From Antennarius striatus (lineage: Eukaryota; Chordata; Actinopteri; Lophiiformes; Antennariidae): DNA of 64,000 nucleotides. The notes under the pieces were generated by a model. That model was given only the letters and a program-made list of their open reading frames with translations, was not told the origin of the DNA and searched no databases. The translations under genes were made by a program, and so were the position numbers. Location: contig NC_090785.1 of the NCBI RefSeq assembly GCF_040054535.1, positions 15,932,501 to 15,996,500 of the forward strand, read 5' to 3'. Shown here piece by piece: positions 49,300 to 63,293 of the stretch (position 1 is the stretch's first letter; every line of letters begins with the position of its first letter).

Positions 49300-52200
49300 C
49301 TGTTAGTTTGAACAGCAATGACAGCGCAGTCTCAGCGGACTTCATAAATGCATTATGAATAATTGAGTTTGTGAAGCTAGAGATTGCAGATGGCACTCAA
49401 AAGCTGTCATTTGTCTTGACGTCTCAGATTGCTTTTACTCTTTAATGGGAACATTACCCATAAAAGCACAATTTACTGCATCTCATGGAAGTTGTAAAGA
49501 TGCTTTTTTGGGGGGGGGTGGGGGGTTGAAAAGGCCGAGGTTACTTTTGGATGATGAGTGACACAGAATGACTGTATGCTGCTGCTATGTTTCTGGGTCT
49601 GAGTTGAAGTTTTTTTTAAAAAATTTGACAGCAGATTAGTTGACCCTCTTTATATTTGCTAACCATAAATAGGACAGTTCCTAGCAGTTGATGCTCATCC
49701 ATATACTTTTAATATAATGTATCAGAATATTATTAGTATAGCCCACATAACACTTCCTCTCCAGAGAATGAGAATGGGGTCAATTGTTTAATGCAAGCTG
49801 TGTTTTAGTGGTGTTAGACTTCCAGTTTATTCCGGCAAACCCTCACACGAGACACAACTAAAATACACAATTTTTCTCTTTATCGCTCCAGAGTAATTAG
49901 GCCATCCATCACCAGGATGAACTGGAAAATTAATCAGCTGAATGAATATTGAAATATCAAGGACACAAAGTGTCAACGGTTCTTAAATACACTAGTATCA
50001 TTCTTACTAATTGTCCCCCCATTGTGTGTGTGTGTTGGAGGTGGGGAAGTTGGAAGTCTGTCTTTATGTAAACAATATAGTTTGTGTCATAACTCAAACT
50101 GATACTTTATGAAACTTACATTACTTGAGTTCTACTTTTTCCTGTTTTGACATTTCATAAATCCAGAAGCATTTAATATTTTTCAGAAAGACTCCATTTA
50201 AATTTTTTTTAAAATGTTCATATTTCTACAGTTCTCTGTACATTCTTTCCTTCAACATCAAAAAATATAAGGCAACCCAAAACCTTGAACTTTCCACCAA
50301 GTCAGCTGCTTCCCTGTCATTCCAGGTTTTTACTAAAATGTCAAACCTTGTGAATATTCCAGGAAGAACGAGTTAAAGTCATTGTCATCAGGAAGCTGGA
50401 AAAACATTAAACACTAAAAGTCTTATTTTATTAAATCAGGCACTTAAACTTACATCAAAAAATATAATTTAAAAGTCAGGGGCAGTGACTTCTCTTTTGC
50501 TGCTTGAAGCTCCTTTGGATGAGGCTAATGACACAGCACAGCAAATAACACACACCATTAACACATTTCAATCTACTGTTTAATGTTGTAGATAAAGAAT
50601 CTCAATGATTAAATCAAACTGAAATGGGAGCAATGCAAAACTTCATTTTCTCAAAAAAAGATTCTCTTAAACATGTTAGCTTCAGTGACAGTTCCATCGC
50701 AAAGATCAAAATGACTTACAGTAGAAAATGAAAACAATCCCTACTGATATTAAAAAAAGACAGCAGAATTGATTTTGGTCATTTTAATGCTCCAGACTAC
50801 TGCAAGGCTACTGTGTTAGTGTGCTCTGCTTCTTCAACCCTTGGGAGAGAATGAAACACAACTTCTATTCCTCCTGAGTCTCTGATCAGTGAATAATTTA
50901 TCTAATCTTTGACCAGAAAAAAAAACCACATCAGGCAGGACAGATTTACTTATCAATCACTCATTACAAGGGTCCGGAGGCAATCTTCATCAGGCACTTA
51001 AACCACTGAGGAGCGATAAATATCTACCAGGTAGGTTGATGAATGTTCAGCTGAAAGAGATTGTTCATGGAACGCTCTTCGACCACTCCCTCACCCAAAA
51101 AACAGGACGCACTGGGCGACAAACTGCATCACGAGGGTACAAAATTCCTCTGGACTGTTGATGGTTTAGGACAGCAAAGCTACTTTTAGTGTGACATCAG
51201 TCAAGATGGAATGGAAGACGGCGTTTACCTCAATGAACACTGAACAGAAACAGATGAATGGCGTAACCTTAACAGTCTATCAAGGCTTTTTTTTAAATCT
51301 CTGGTGCCTTCTGACGTCTGAGATGATCGTTGACCCGAATAGAGAAGAGTCAAATGCATGCACGGGACAAAAGGAGAAACAGTGACTGAAATTATCAAAC
51401 ATTCTAATGAACGTCTACAGACAGCAGGCTTGACTTGAGGCAAAAGTACAAACATGCATGTTTGTATGTCGTCTAGAAGCTCTGTCCTCGTAGACGTCCT
51501 CAACACTGCAGCCACATCGTCTCCTTCAAAGAGGTTAATGGAAGAGAAAAGGCAAAGGCCTTCCAGGCACTCTGTGCTAGAATATAGAACCCACAACCCC
51601 CGTATGAGGCTTAGACTGATTATCTCATTGGGATGCAAACTGATTATAATCTACGTAAGTAAAATATATATTTATATAGCAATAAGAAAGGCCACAAATG
51701 AAGGTCTGCTGAAAGAGAAACTCCCTTCATTACTCAATATTAAAGGTCTTCACTCATTCGTCACTAACTGCAGCACTGGTAGTCCACATGTACGGCAAAC
51801 AGACCGAAGGTGTCGCTGTGCTTCGTCATCGGTTGTCGTTCATACTAGATTTGGACTGTATGAAACAACTTCACACAGTCACTTCTGCTAATCTTCATAA
51901 CTTAATTTTTAAAGGGCTCCAGATTTCTATTTACAAGTCACAGGAAGATCAAGGACAAAAAGAGGTAACAACATATTTAAATGTACACAAGATAAAATGG
52001 CTGATCATGTTAATCAATCTCTTCATTCAGTAAAGTTATTGAGAACAGATCTCAAAGAATTATGTAGCTACACATTTTTTTTTTGCTATTCTGGTGATTT
52101 TACTTGATTCAGGTTATAAAGCAAATCCCCGATACTCTCTTGGTGGCACACTCTCACTTCCTCCACTGCTGATGTGTGATGAACCGAGCGAGCACACTGC

Positions 52201-52443
52201 CATCAGTGTGTGTCTGACCATTACCAAGAACAGACAGATCACTGGTTCACACAGCAACACGTTCATTTAGATCCATATAATTACACATTACTTAAAAAAC
52301 TTCGATTGTGGGGAGTTGGTATTTTGATAGTTGACAATATTCAAGTACTCTTTGTTTGCAGCTCATAACAATCCTTCACCAATGGACGGAGAGAGTGACA
52401 AACCAACACCACTCCACCTGGTATTCTTTACTCTCCAGCTCCA
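49300..52443 (-). other. clint1: intergenic region and inferred clint1 3' UTR
   Basis: No additional gene was recognised. An antisense AATAAA at 50432-50427 could end a 2 kb clint1 3' UTR. The block at about 49310-49480 is unusually balanced in composition and carries homeobox-type cores, so it may be a conserved noncoding element. Confidence 0.45.
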
Positions 52444-55400
52444 TCACTTTCCAAAGTTAGCAAAGTCAGCAAAGGCATCGTGTTTGGGCTGCTGGACCAT
52501 TGCAGGGTTCATCATAGCACCCATTCCCATCCCCATAGCGTTGGGCATTCCCATGTTCATGCCCATCCCCATCATGCCGTGGCCGGGGGGCATCCCCATC
52601 CCCATTCCCATGCCAGCAACAGGGTGCATCATAGGATTTACAGGTGGCCTGACTGCTGTTGGTCCAAGACTCATGACAGAAAATCCCTGGGAGAGCATGT
52701 TGGCATTGACTGCGTTGCCTGGAAATGAGAGCAACAACTCAAGTGAACAAAAGTGCCAGATTGTAAATCACATGTGTGTCAGGTTGCCTGGCTACAGCGT
52801 CACAGCTCATGCCAGCTCTACCATTCCTCTCACCATGCTGGAGGGTGTTGAGGGTTGGCTGGCTCGGCTTAGGAGGATGCATGCCCGGGCCCAGGAAGTC
52901 CAAGCTGATGTTAACTGAGGGGTCTGACCAGGTGGAGGGGAGGGACGCTTTGGCCCCACCACCTTGAGGGGTCATTACCTGCTGAACAGGCTGGAGAGGC
53001 ATGACAGGTTGCGGCTGGATGGGACCCCCCATGGTTTGCAGGGGCTGGCAAAGACAGATAACAACGTTAGATAAAGAGACAATCTACGCTACAATCACAA
53101 AAATACACAGTAAGATGATGAACTGACAAACATGAAGAAAACAGTTTCATCTAATCAATTCAAGGACTAAACCTGAAGCCTGACCCAGTTAACCTCTTTC
53201 ATGTCTTAATCACTAAAACATACCACCAACAGTAAAAGGGAGTGGTGGGTGTCTTCTGATTGAAGATAAGTTTTTTTTAAAGTAGGTCAACAACCTTTTA
53301 ATTTGGAAATACAGTTGGCATCAACTATCTTCTGATTTTTTATTTTTTTTTGTGCCTTTGGAACTCAAATTTGATTCTTCTCATTCTGAACGTCAGTAAA
53401 GGCAGGAGTGGGTGGTTAGTTGACGGTCTCTGGGGGAGATGAGCATCTGGTGAGGCAGCATTTTAATCCTCTACCATCAAATGAGGGACATGTTTATTAC
53501 ATAGACAAACTAATGTGGTCAACAGGCAGAGGAATGCATGATTTAACAACAGTAACTGGTGAACTACTGTATTCTTATTGTGTTGTATCAACATTTTATT
53601 CTGTATTTTACAAGTACTATCTGACTTACAGCACATGTCAATGATGCATTCAGAAATCACTGAATGCATCATTATTTCCATCAGGACATTGTGCTTCCTC
53701 CAGTATAATGTCAGCGCATCTTCATGAAACTTGCATTGATATCTGTCATCAATAAATTATTCAAAGATTCATGTGTGCAGTTGTTCATACCTGTGACCTG
53801 GACTGTGGCAGGACTGTGGTGGATATGCTCTGAGTGTTGCTCATGCTGAAGTTGAGGCTCTGGGAGGAGGTGAGCGACTGAGTCGGCCCCATTAAGTCAA
53901 ACAGGTCTGCTGAGGCAGGAGCAGAGGTCGGAGCTGAGACTGGGGTGGGGGTGGGGGCAGGTCCTGCCGTCATGGCACCAAAAAGGTCATTTCTGCTGTT
54001 GTCGACCGTCTGAGCCGATGCTGGCATCTGACCTCCAGGGAAGGCGTTCCACTCCCCGAAGTCTCCGTTGTTGCTAGCGGCTGGTGCTAAGGCGACAATA
54101 GGAAACGAGGATTTTTGTTAATAACTCCAAGTTGTTGCAAACAAAAGTTACACGAGCATATCTGACGCTGTCCCAGCAGTGCAGTATAAACCGTTGAGGC
54201 CAGGTAGCTTCACCCAGAGCATCTCAGTGGCCACTGCTACCGTGTTTTAATTTTTCATTAAACTGGCTGTGCTTTTTTCTCTATTCCTCCCCTCAATCTC
54301 CTCCTCCACTCCCAACTTCTTCCTCTGTCCCTGTCTCCTTGTCATCCATAACAGGAGTTGATATGTGTCTGTTCTTGTTATGCAGAGCAGGTAGCATGCT
54401 CCATATGGCCAGGGCTTCCTCCCAGCATTCTTCTGAATATTCTAGCAGTATGGCTGCAACAGAACAACAGCAAGACACACACAGATACACAAACACACAC
54501 ACACACATTCAGACACAGTCTTTCAAACCAACCAGTTCCCGCAGACAGGCCGGCAGAGGCAGAAGGCGAGGAGAAGTCAGCAAATCCACTGATCAGGTCT
54601 GCATTGAGAAATTGACATAAACACATCAATTTTAAACAAGCGAGCGCCAGGTGTCATTCCACCATAGTTAGCATTTCTTCAGTGTCAGAACTGTAGGAGG
54701 GAAGGGAGGGGTGGTGGCAGGAGATGGGTGGAGAAAAGCAAACATCTGTTCAGCACTCCTGCCCTCTCCATTCACCGGGGACTGCTCCAAAAACATCTGG
54801 TGCACTTAGTTCCTATACATCAAGTCCCTCCCCCTGCACTCCCTGAAATCTGAAGCGAGCACCAGCAGCTGGGCCCTGTCACTGCAGAATCTCCTCCTGC
54901 ACTATGGAGGCTCCTGGTTTGTACCATGTTTATCATTGAAAGCTTGTTCCTGGATATTCTGCTGTTTTACTGGTGTATCATGTAGAAAACCACTACTGAC
55001 TATGTGAAAACATATTGGCCCTATTTTCAGAGATAACTTGTCTTTCTTGGATTACTTCAGAAGTCCGAACCAAAGACACCCAAGTTTTCTCCCAGTAAGG
55101 GTGTGAACACCCTCCTGAATGGGGATCTGCACAGCCAACTGTAGACCCACAGAATGTATATTAGCTCTATTTACATTATCTAATGCAAACATGAGCTGTT
55201 GCCATTGTCGAATAGGAGATGATGCATGGACACAAAAAGAGGAGCTACACACACATCCAGACAAAGCCTACGGTAACACCCGCTGGTGACATCACAGATC
55301 TCTCAAACTTGTGGGAGAGAAGACACCAAATAAGTGTGTTGAACTAAATGTTAGGGCATTTCTTGAAATTCTGTGTATTATACCTGTGGCAGCAGGTTGG

Positions 55401-56632
55401 CTCTGTGTTGTGTCCACCATAAGAAGGTCAGCTAATGCAGCACTGGAGGGCTGAGGGGCTGCTGGCTGGGACTGGGAAAAAAAAGCAAGAAAAGGATTAG
55501 GGCACAGTGAATACCAAACTGTGCCCCAGTAAAGCCAGCCCTAGGAGCTCTAGCTACCTGTTTGGGGGTCGTGTTTGGGCTCTTGTCTCCTGTGTAGTGG
55601 GCTGCAGCCCCCAAGTCTACTTTCCTGGATGGGACTCCTCTCTTTCGCGTTGCTGTCGTTTCTGTTGACTGGACAATTTGTACACTCTTGGTGGTTACAG
55701 TCTCCTCATCATCTTTGAATTCTTTTCCTGGATGGCCATTGTGAGAAGGACGACCCCGCTCCTCTTCATCACTATGGAGTCAATAAATCTCCCGTAAGAC
55801 AAGCAGTTATGAATGTATGCAGTATCATTTGTATACACTAATAAAAATTTAAAATAGATTTTTACAGGTATTTTTTGTTTATCTGATGAAAACACAGCAG
55901 AGATACAATTTTATAGTTTTATTTTATTGAGGGGAGGGGGATGGGGGCTTTATTTTTGTGGGAATATTGATTGTTAGAGTGTTTTCAACCTGAATCGATC
56001 TGGTGAGTCGTCTCGGTCTTTCTTCCTAAATTTATTTATGGTGTCGTCAATGGTACTTCCGATTTTGTCGCTGATCTCCCCCAGCTTCTCACTGAAGGGA
56101 AACTGCCCTTTATTCCTGTCCCAGTCGTCGTCCCACTTCGACCTGCTGTCGCTGGATTCATACCTGTCCCCCGCTGGAGACAAGTAGGGAGAGTGAGATT
56201 AGATCGAGAAAATAAACTAAGCATAAAGGTGTATTTAGAATGTCTATTGACATTTCTTTCAATGCTGAACACTTACAGTAGCCTCGGTATCCCATGCTGT
56301 CTGACGACACACCGATGTATTTATCTTTATTCTTCTTCGCCTTTTTCCTCTCTTCCCTGAGCCTTTCGTCGTCTTGGATGAACTCCACCAACTCCTTCAC
56401 TTTCTGACGCACATTCACACCTTGGTCCTTTCCATTTTCATCTGTGCATGCAAAAATATGTACATTACTGACTTAAAGGAATTAATAACCTTTTGTGGTC
56501 AACCGAAGATATACTGATTGTGCAGTCACATGGACAACAACCACATCTATGGCAGGAAATCGATTACTATTTATAAACTGAACCTTAAATACAGTCAAGA
56601 ATAGGAAGACTGAAAACCACTTGAGAGCTATA

Positions 56633-56687
<55 letters not shown>

Positions 56688-59600
56688 GTTGAAGGTCCGT
56701 GGACTATGGTTTTTGTCCATTCATCAGTTTACACTGATGCCTTTCTTTTACAACCTGAGCACTTCATCAAAACCAAGTCGAAATTAAAGTACAGCTTTTT
56801 TGTTCAAATGTGAACAAAAAGATGATGTAAACACTTAGCGACATAGAGGGAAAAGTCCACATGGCATCTTACCTACAAAATGGTAGCTTCCTAATGCTCT
56901 CAGATCATACAGATGTTCTCTAGCACTGGTAACAACCCTCTCTGCTCCATTTCTGATCAGATGGGCCAACAGTAGCAGGGACTGCAAAACAGACAAATAC
57001 GATCAGGTTTGATCCTGAACTTATTCTTAATATTTTCCTCTGCAATGGATTCAAACTTGTGTTTTAGGTCATATCAAAACTGTACTTAGTACTTCACGCT
57101 TCAGGCCATAACAAAGCATTTGTTTATGGGCTGTTGAAACAACAGAACTGTGGCAGACCTTGTAGACTCTCCTCCAGTTCTTTTTGTTATCCCTGAGCAT
57201 ACGGGTCCACAGCATGTTCATCACCTCTGGGAACTGCTCGTACATAAAGGTGGCTCTGTTTAAAAAATAAAAGAACAATTTTGTTCATTTGCTCAAAGTT
57301 TTTATTTGCAATGCATGACATCCAAAAAATTGACCTTAGTCCTTTTCCAGCATTGGATCAAGGACTTCTTAGTAGTGTGACACCCAAGGAACTTCAGTAA
57401 AAAGTATTTCAGGAACAAGTTCCTTCAGCATTTATGAGAGCAAACATCCAAAGAACTAAAAGAATTAGGCTAATCACACAAATGAATGAAAAACGTGACA
57501 GTTTTTAATGTGACACTCAGAAAGGAGCAAAGGACATAAAAAACGTGAATAAATTTGGAGTGGGATCAACTCATTGTCTTGTCCTTTGTTATGTAAGCAG
57601 TGTGACTAATGACCAAATCAATGCTGGATAAGACATACAGAGGTGAAAAAAGATGTGACAAATAAAGGTCTGAAGTTTCAGAAGGGGAAAGCAGGTTGTC
57701 AGTGTTTGGTCTGTTTTATTGTGAAACCACTAAACATTCAGAGATGATGGTTAGTCTTGGTCTTTTTTGATTATTCCACTCTGCCACGTCAGTCTTTAGT
57801 CCCACAACAATTTCAACCCTATATAAACACTGATACAGAATGATTAACTGTACTGATTGATACACTAGTCTGATAAAGTGCTGTAAACATGTTGTGAGGC
57901 CTGTTTTTAGTCCCATTAACAGAAGTACATTACAGTTATCCCTCGTTACTCGCGGTAAATGCATTCCGTCAGTCTCGGAACGCAGAGCGCTTCCAGATGC
58001 TGTCAGCCAATAGCATGTGCATATGGTATCACGTGACCACCTACTAAAAATCTGCGATGTAGTGAAGCTGAGCATCTTGAAGCACAAACAAGCGAGGGAT
58101 TACTGTAGTTTTTCTCAGGCAGATAAAGCCTGATGGATAACAGGAACTGATACATAAATTATGTTTCAGTAGAAGAGAAAGATGAAATTTCCCTGATGTC
58201 ATTTTATTCACATAAAAAAAACTTGCCGCTTTTCAAAAGGACATGTTGCATTGTGCTGTGTCGCTCTTACCGAGAGATGTCACTCATCAGCTGTCCTGAT
58301 GGTCCCCAGGGGTCATCATTGGTGGCTTCTCTGACTTTAGACTCCACCTCTGAATAGTTCATCACCACATTGGTTCTAAACAAGATGGCAAAGATTAAAA
58401 AACTAAACAAAACACACTTTTAGCCATCTGGCCAATGTTGAGCATTGTACATAACATTTGTCACATGAGCTGAAACTGTGACTTAGGACCTGGGGCCAAC
58501 ACAGGATGATAAATGATAGGTTCTTTTATTACAGCCTCACCCACACACTTGTTGTAAAAAGACCATTGAACAATAGAGAGTGTTTGCATGTATCAAGAAA
58601 AAAATGGACTAAACAAAAGATTGCACAGACTCCATTCAGAATAAACATAGACGAGATGTAAAATGTCACTGAGTGACACAGAGCTGTGGTTGGTGAACGA
58701 GAGCTCCTGCTAGTTTACCTGTTTAGACACCACCTAAAACAGTAAGAAGCTGAATGTAGCTCTAATGGTTCTTGGGTTTATTAAGAAGAACCCATGTAAT
58801 GTAGACGTTGACACATATTTAATCTTTTGTTACTATTTTTTGTTGTGTGGCCAAATTATACAAAATTTTCAACAAGTAGACTTCCACTTGAAAGTATGTT
58901 TTGCATACAGCCTAGCCATTTTCCATAGCTATTGATGTAAGGGCACTGTCACTTTGTCTAAGGCTTCAAGAGGCTTATGTTCATAGAAAGGTCTACAGAG
59001 GTGTACTCAATAACCAAACAGGCATCTTATTCCAGAAAGCTATGTGAGGCCTGTTATGGCTGTTGCCAAATCATGACTTGAGCCAAAACATTTGCATCTC
59101 CTCATTCCTCCCTCACTACCGCCACATCAGCAATAAAATTCACAGGGCCTGAAAGAGCAGCATGGATTTGATGGGTAGAAATACACACTCTCTATGGTTC
59201 TGGAGAAAACCTGTGTTATTATTGCAATCTGAAGCATGACTTTACTACTCTCACAACGTACTCTTTTGTAAAATTTAATCTATGCCAACAAAATTATTTG
59301 AAAATGACCATGCCATGTGCAATAGCAAATAAAACACTCCCTCGTGTAAGACCATGGGTTACAGTAAATGCCGAGTTGGGAGATCCTTCAAAGATATCAT
59401 GTTATCCTGATATCAAACTAATAACTTGGGTCAGATTATGATGAAATGTCATCTGTGTTTAGGAATGGGGTTGTCATGCTCAAGTTCATGTTTCATTACG
59501 TTTTGAGGAGTATGGTTATGGTTTGTGCTATATTACAAGCTACCGGTACCCAGTCTTTACAGCTACAAGATACAGTATTGCTAAAAGAAGTGTTCACATG

Positions 59601-61280
59601 AATGATAGAAAAAAGGAGGAAACACTAACATATTTCTTATCTCTTGATGTTACAAAAAACTGTCCCAGATACAAGTACAATAAAACGGAAGTTGTGATTT
59701 TTTTTCAGGGTGACAAACTACGACAAAGATTTCCGTTAGTGCAGTAGTGCTGCATCAGCCCAAAATAATCCTTTGCTATCACTCATCAATCTATTTTATA
59801 TATTTCTTCTAATAAAAGCTGCTTTCATTAATTTCTAGACCCCTTCATAACAGGGCAATTCATTTGGAATATTTATCAACACAGAATGGGACCATTTTTA
59901 AACATTACTGAATTCAAATGCTTTCATTATATGAGATAGCAAAGGAACCAGGAAAAAAAAACTGACATGGAAACTCCCCTCCTTATCTTTTTAACTTGCA
60001 TTTTTCCTTTTCATTCTCTCTTGGTCTAAAACTCTTCTGAATCTCTCTCTCTTGAATAGACCATGTCCAAAGAGTAACACTCCAAGTAGTGGATTCATGG
60101 ATGGACTTACGAAATTAGATATTGAACCCTGAATCACTGATATTACACAATTTCCTGTCACAGCTCTGCAGTACAAGACAGCATGTTCATATTTGTTCTG
60201 CAGCTAAAAGTAAAACAGAGTTTACAGTAGAGCAAAAGATGCATAATACCCAAGGAGTTGCTTAAGTTCAGTACTGGAGAGTAGACAGTGTCAGGTAGTA
60301 CTTGGACTGCCAGCAACATAAGCTACATGTCTTTATGGGTGGACATATATTGATTTTCATATTGTTTGCACCTTTTGTCAGGGGGATTGAAGAGACTATG
60401 GCACATAAACAATGTCATTTTTCAACATAATCATCCGTCTGTACTTGCAGAGACTAGACACCTATCAACAAGTTGAAAAACTATGCAGGTTCACAGGTCA
60501 ATGAATATGTACCCTGACCTGCGCCTGAATTCAAATTGTCATAGCTGTGGCAGAAGTTGTTCAACTAACTCGCTGAAAAGATCTTCTATATCTCGGGTAT
60601 CTGTGGTAAAGTATACTTTTCGATATACTGCGTTTTAATTCATTATAAATCCAACAATTTCCTCTAGCCGGTCTACCGTGTGTCTCAACAAATAAGAAGG
60701 ATTAGTTGTCATGTTTAACAACTGACTCAGTTGTTAGTGAATTCTAACATCGTCACTAACTCAAAAGAAAAAAAATCAAAGCAAAATTGTCTGACAATGG
60801 GTTTTTTTGACCGAAAAGAACTTTAACATTCCCTACTTATTATTCATTCCAAGAGCTGTCAAACTAGCTCGGCTGGCTAGCCTACTCTGGTAGCTGCCTA
60901 GCCAGAGGCTGGATAACACCATGTTAGCGTAGCTTGTTAGCTAACTGTGTTAGCTTGCACTATCGGGAAAAAAACGCGCACACGAGCGCCCTTATAACAG
61001 AAAAAATGTTTTCTCGCACTGATTATAGACAAAGTAAAATACCCGTGACAAACAATTGGTTCTTACAGTTTAGAAACACAGCTTAACCGCTCAGCTCAAT
61101 AAGTCGCTAGTAGCATACGGGCTAACTAACTTGTTAGAGTAACGTGACGTCAAAGTTTTGGGTACGTGTCTCCTTCAAACAGGTAGACTACAGGAAAAAA
61201 GAACACCGTACGGACTTTAAACGTCTGGGATATACTCACGCTTTATCAACCAGCTCCCTAACCTTCCACATGTTCAGCAT
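52444..61280 (-). CDS. clint1: Clathrin interactor 1 (epsinR / enthoprotin)
   Basis: Adaptor for clathrin/AP-1 vesicles at the trans-Golgi network and endosomes; it binds PI(4)P and SNAREs through its ENTH domain. Twelve coding exons in order: 61280-61240, 58375-58271, 57255-57159, 56981-56873, 56441-56277, 56173-55990, 55771-55558, 55471-55384, 54598-54533, 54086-53791, 53044-52834, 52718-52444. Total 1851 nt (616 residues; human 625). The start MLNMWKVRELVDKA and the ENTH domain (about residues 10-150) show NDDPWGPSG, MLWTRMLRDNKKNWRRVYK and LLAHLIRNGAERVV. The linker has KDRDDSPDRF. The C-terminal half has AP-1 gamma-ear-type acidic-Phe motifs (SGFADFSS, GDFGEWNAF, FADFANFGK), DLFDLMG and LPSTWSDPSVNISLDFLGPG. 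A Met/Gly-rich stretch precedes the C-terminus. The 66-nt exon 54598-54533 can be skipped without shifting frame. Confidence 0.95.
56636..56682. repeat. (GT)n microsatellite
   Basis: GT run of about 47 bp in the clint1 intron between exons 56981-56873 and 56441-56277. Confidence 0.98.
57933..58105. mobile_element. pogo/Tigger-like MITE
   Basis: A 173-bp element with terminal inverted repeats CAGTTATCCCTCG at the left and CGAGGGATTACTG at the right (12 of 13 match), flanked by TA on both sides as a target-site duplication. It is too short for a transposase, so it is a non-autonomous copy. It sits in clint1 intron 2. Confidence 0.85.
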
Positions 61281-61500
61281 CTTGGATCAGTGAAAACAGG
61301 CTTTGTGCCCTGACAAACCCTCTACTCCAAACGAACACCGAAACCAAACCTTGTACTCTTGTACTGGAAAGTAAACTCTTCACCTCCGTTTCAAGACAGG
61401 AGGCGCAAACGCACCACCGGCAGACCGGAAACGGGAAGTACGGCTGAACGTCACCGCATGCGGAACAGCGCTGGGAGCGCGGCTCTTAAATGATACCGAC
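61281..61500 (-). promoter_or_regulatory. clint1: clint1 5' UTR and promoter region
   Basis: Sequence upstream of the clint1 start codon becomes CpG-richer (about 61380-61490, with several CG pairs), consistent with a housekeeping promoter. No TATA box is evident. Confidence 0.45.
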
Positions 61501-63206
61501 ACATAAGCACCGGTTGTTTTAAATAGAGGAAGAACCATCCTGTTTGTCAGCTTGGTAAACGCTTTTAAAATCAATTGTATGTTGATCAAAGCACATAAAT
61601 AGTTAGCCCTTTCATCAGAAAACATGAAAACCTTCCCATCCCTGTAAGGACACCTGAGGTAAAAATCATTATCGATTAAAATATAAAATCAGATTTTCAA
61701 AAATGATGGACAGGTTTTACGTGTTTCTGAGCCACGATGCTGTCTAAAGTAGATTTTGATCGGGTGTGGTTTGTATTCGTTGGGTGGGTATTAATGGTAT
61801 TGACTGATTAATGCAGTTGTAATTGTTCAGCAGGAAGTAATAAGAAGAAATAATATAAACATGCCAGAGTTTGAGCATCAAATTGAAGAACAGGTCATGT
61901 TTTAAAGTTTCTCTTTAGAAACAAAAAGGGGGGAAAAAACTTGTAACAGAACCTCATTAGAGATGATAATGATAACAAGTACTGATATTTTCTTCTACTG
62001 TAGAAATCGATCGTGTCCACATTTTTTATTACTCTTTGAAGCAACATCAATTTGGCATTCACTGCTGATTGTGTGTTGTTGTAAGGCCTTTTCTTTTGTC
62101 CAGATTTGTTCCAGTTTTCTGTCGAACTGCAGCCGTGGTCATCAGCATCAGGTCACCACTGTGTATTCTCCATCCCTCCTCATCGGGCATTCAGCCATGC
62201 TACAGTGACCCAGTGATGCTGTGTGACAGGCCAGGCAGGGCACGAGCTGTTTGTGTCAATCCAGATCAATCACTCCTTCTCCTGGACAGACAACGTCATC
62301 AATGCACAGAAAGGTCGCAGCATGTATTCAAGCCAGGTCTGATGTGGTGAGCAGAGGGGTCACCATAACAGGCGAGCACCCTTGACTGTAATTCATGTTT
62401 CAGTAGCTACAGTCTTGATTGACTGTCATCTTAGGTTGCCACAGTTGGTTGATGAGTTTGAAAAAAAAATCGTTCATTTTTGTAAAGGCAGATTTGTCCA
62501 TTCATCCAAAATTTTGTTCTGATCCTCCTGTGAGTTTTCTTGTACCAAAAGTATTTAGACTCTTTGTTGTATTGATTGACATTCCAGATGCCCTACATCT
62601 GAGTTGGTCTCTATTCTCTAATGATACGTGTAAATATGGCCCATGGCTTACACTTTTATAGAGGGGAAAAGAAACAACACAATAGCCAAAATACAACCCA
62701 TTTGAAGAAAGAGAAAACAAGAAACAGCACTTAAAGGCCCAGAATGCACCTCACCCAAGGGAGCAACCTCAATTACTGTTACACGTCCAAAGAGGAGATC
62801 TTTCGGACAAGTGATTGCTGAGATGGAAATGGCCGTGTGTGTATTTGTGTATGTGTAAGAGGATTTTACTGCAAGTGTGTGGATTGGAAGGGGGTGGATG
62901 GAAAGGCACTCAGTAAAAGATCTTTCAGAAACACTTTGCCTCTGTGACGTTGACATGAGCTGTTGATTGACATGCGCTCCTCGACAGAAACCTGAGCTAT
63001 CAGCCTATCTGCCACGCATTAGGGATGGCACGCTCCTTTGGGAGGGGCTTAAGTGGTAAATGATGTTGCTTGAGACACTCTGTCAACTATGTGCGTGTAT
63101 TTGTGAGTGTGTGAGTGCTGAGGATGGCAAAGTATTCAATCAAAGGTCTGATTGAAAAACCTCTTGTGTCGTTAAAGATCAGAATTCTCTACACTTGTGT
63201 ATAGGA

Positions 63207-63209
<3 letters not shown>

Positions 63210-63288
<79 letters not shown>
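63210..63288. repeat. (GT)n microsatellite
   Basis: Uninterrupted GT run of about 79 bp. Confidence 0.99.

Positions 63289-63293
<5 letters not shown>

Noticed and set aside
51225-51891. Frames of 137 and 145 codons on both strands in the clint1 3' region
   Set aside because: They overlap each other on opposite strands in the inferred clint1 3' UTR and show no domain or codon-bias evidence.
52331-52967. Plus-strand frame opposite the clint1 last exons
   Set aside because: It is the reverse of the Met/Gly/Pro-rich clint1 coding sequence, whose minus-strand splice structure and homology are clear.
61380-61625. Minus-strand frame upstream of clint1
   Set aside because: It lies in the CpG-rich promoter/5' UTR and is not in continuity with the clint1 start.
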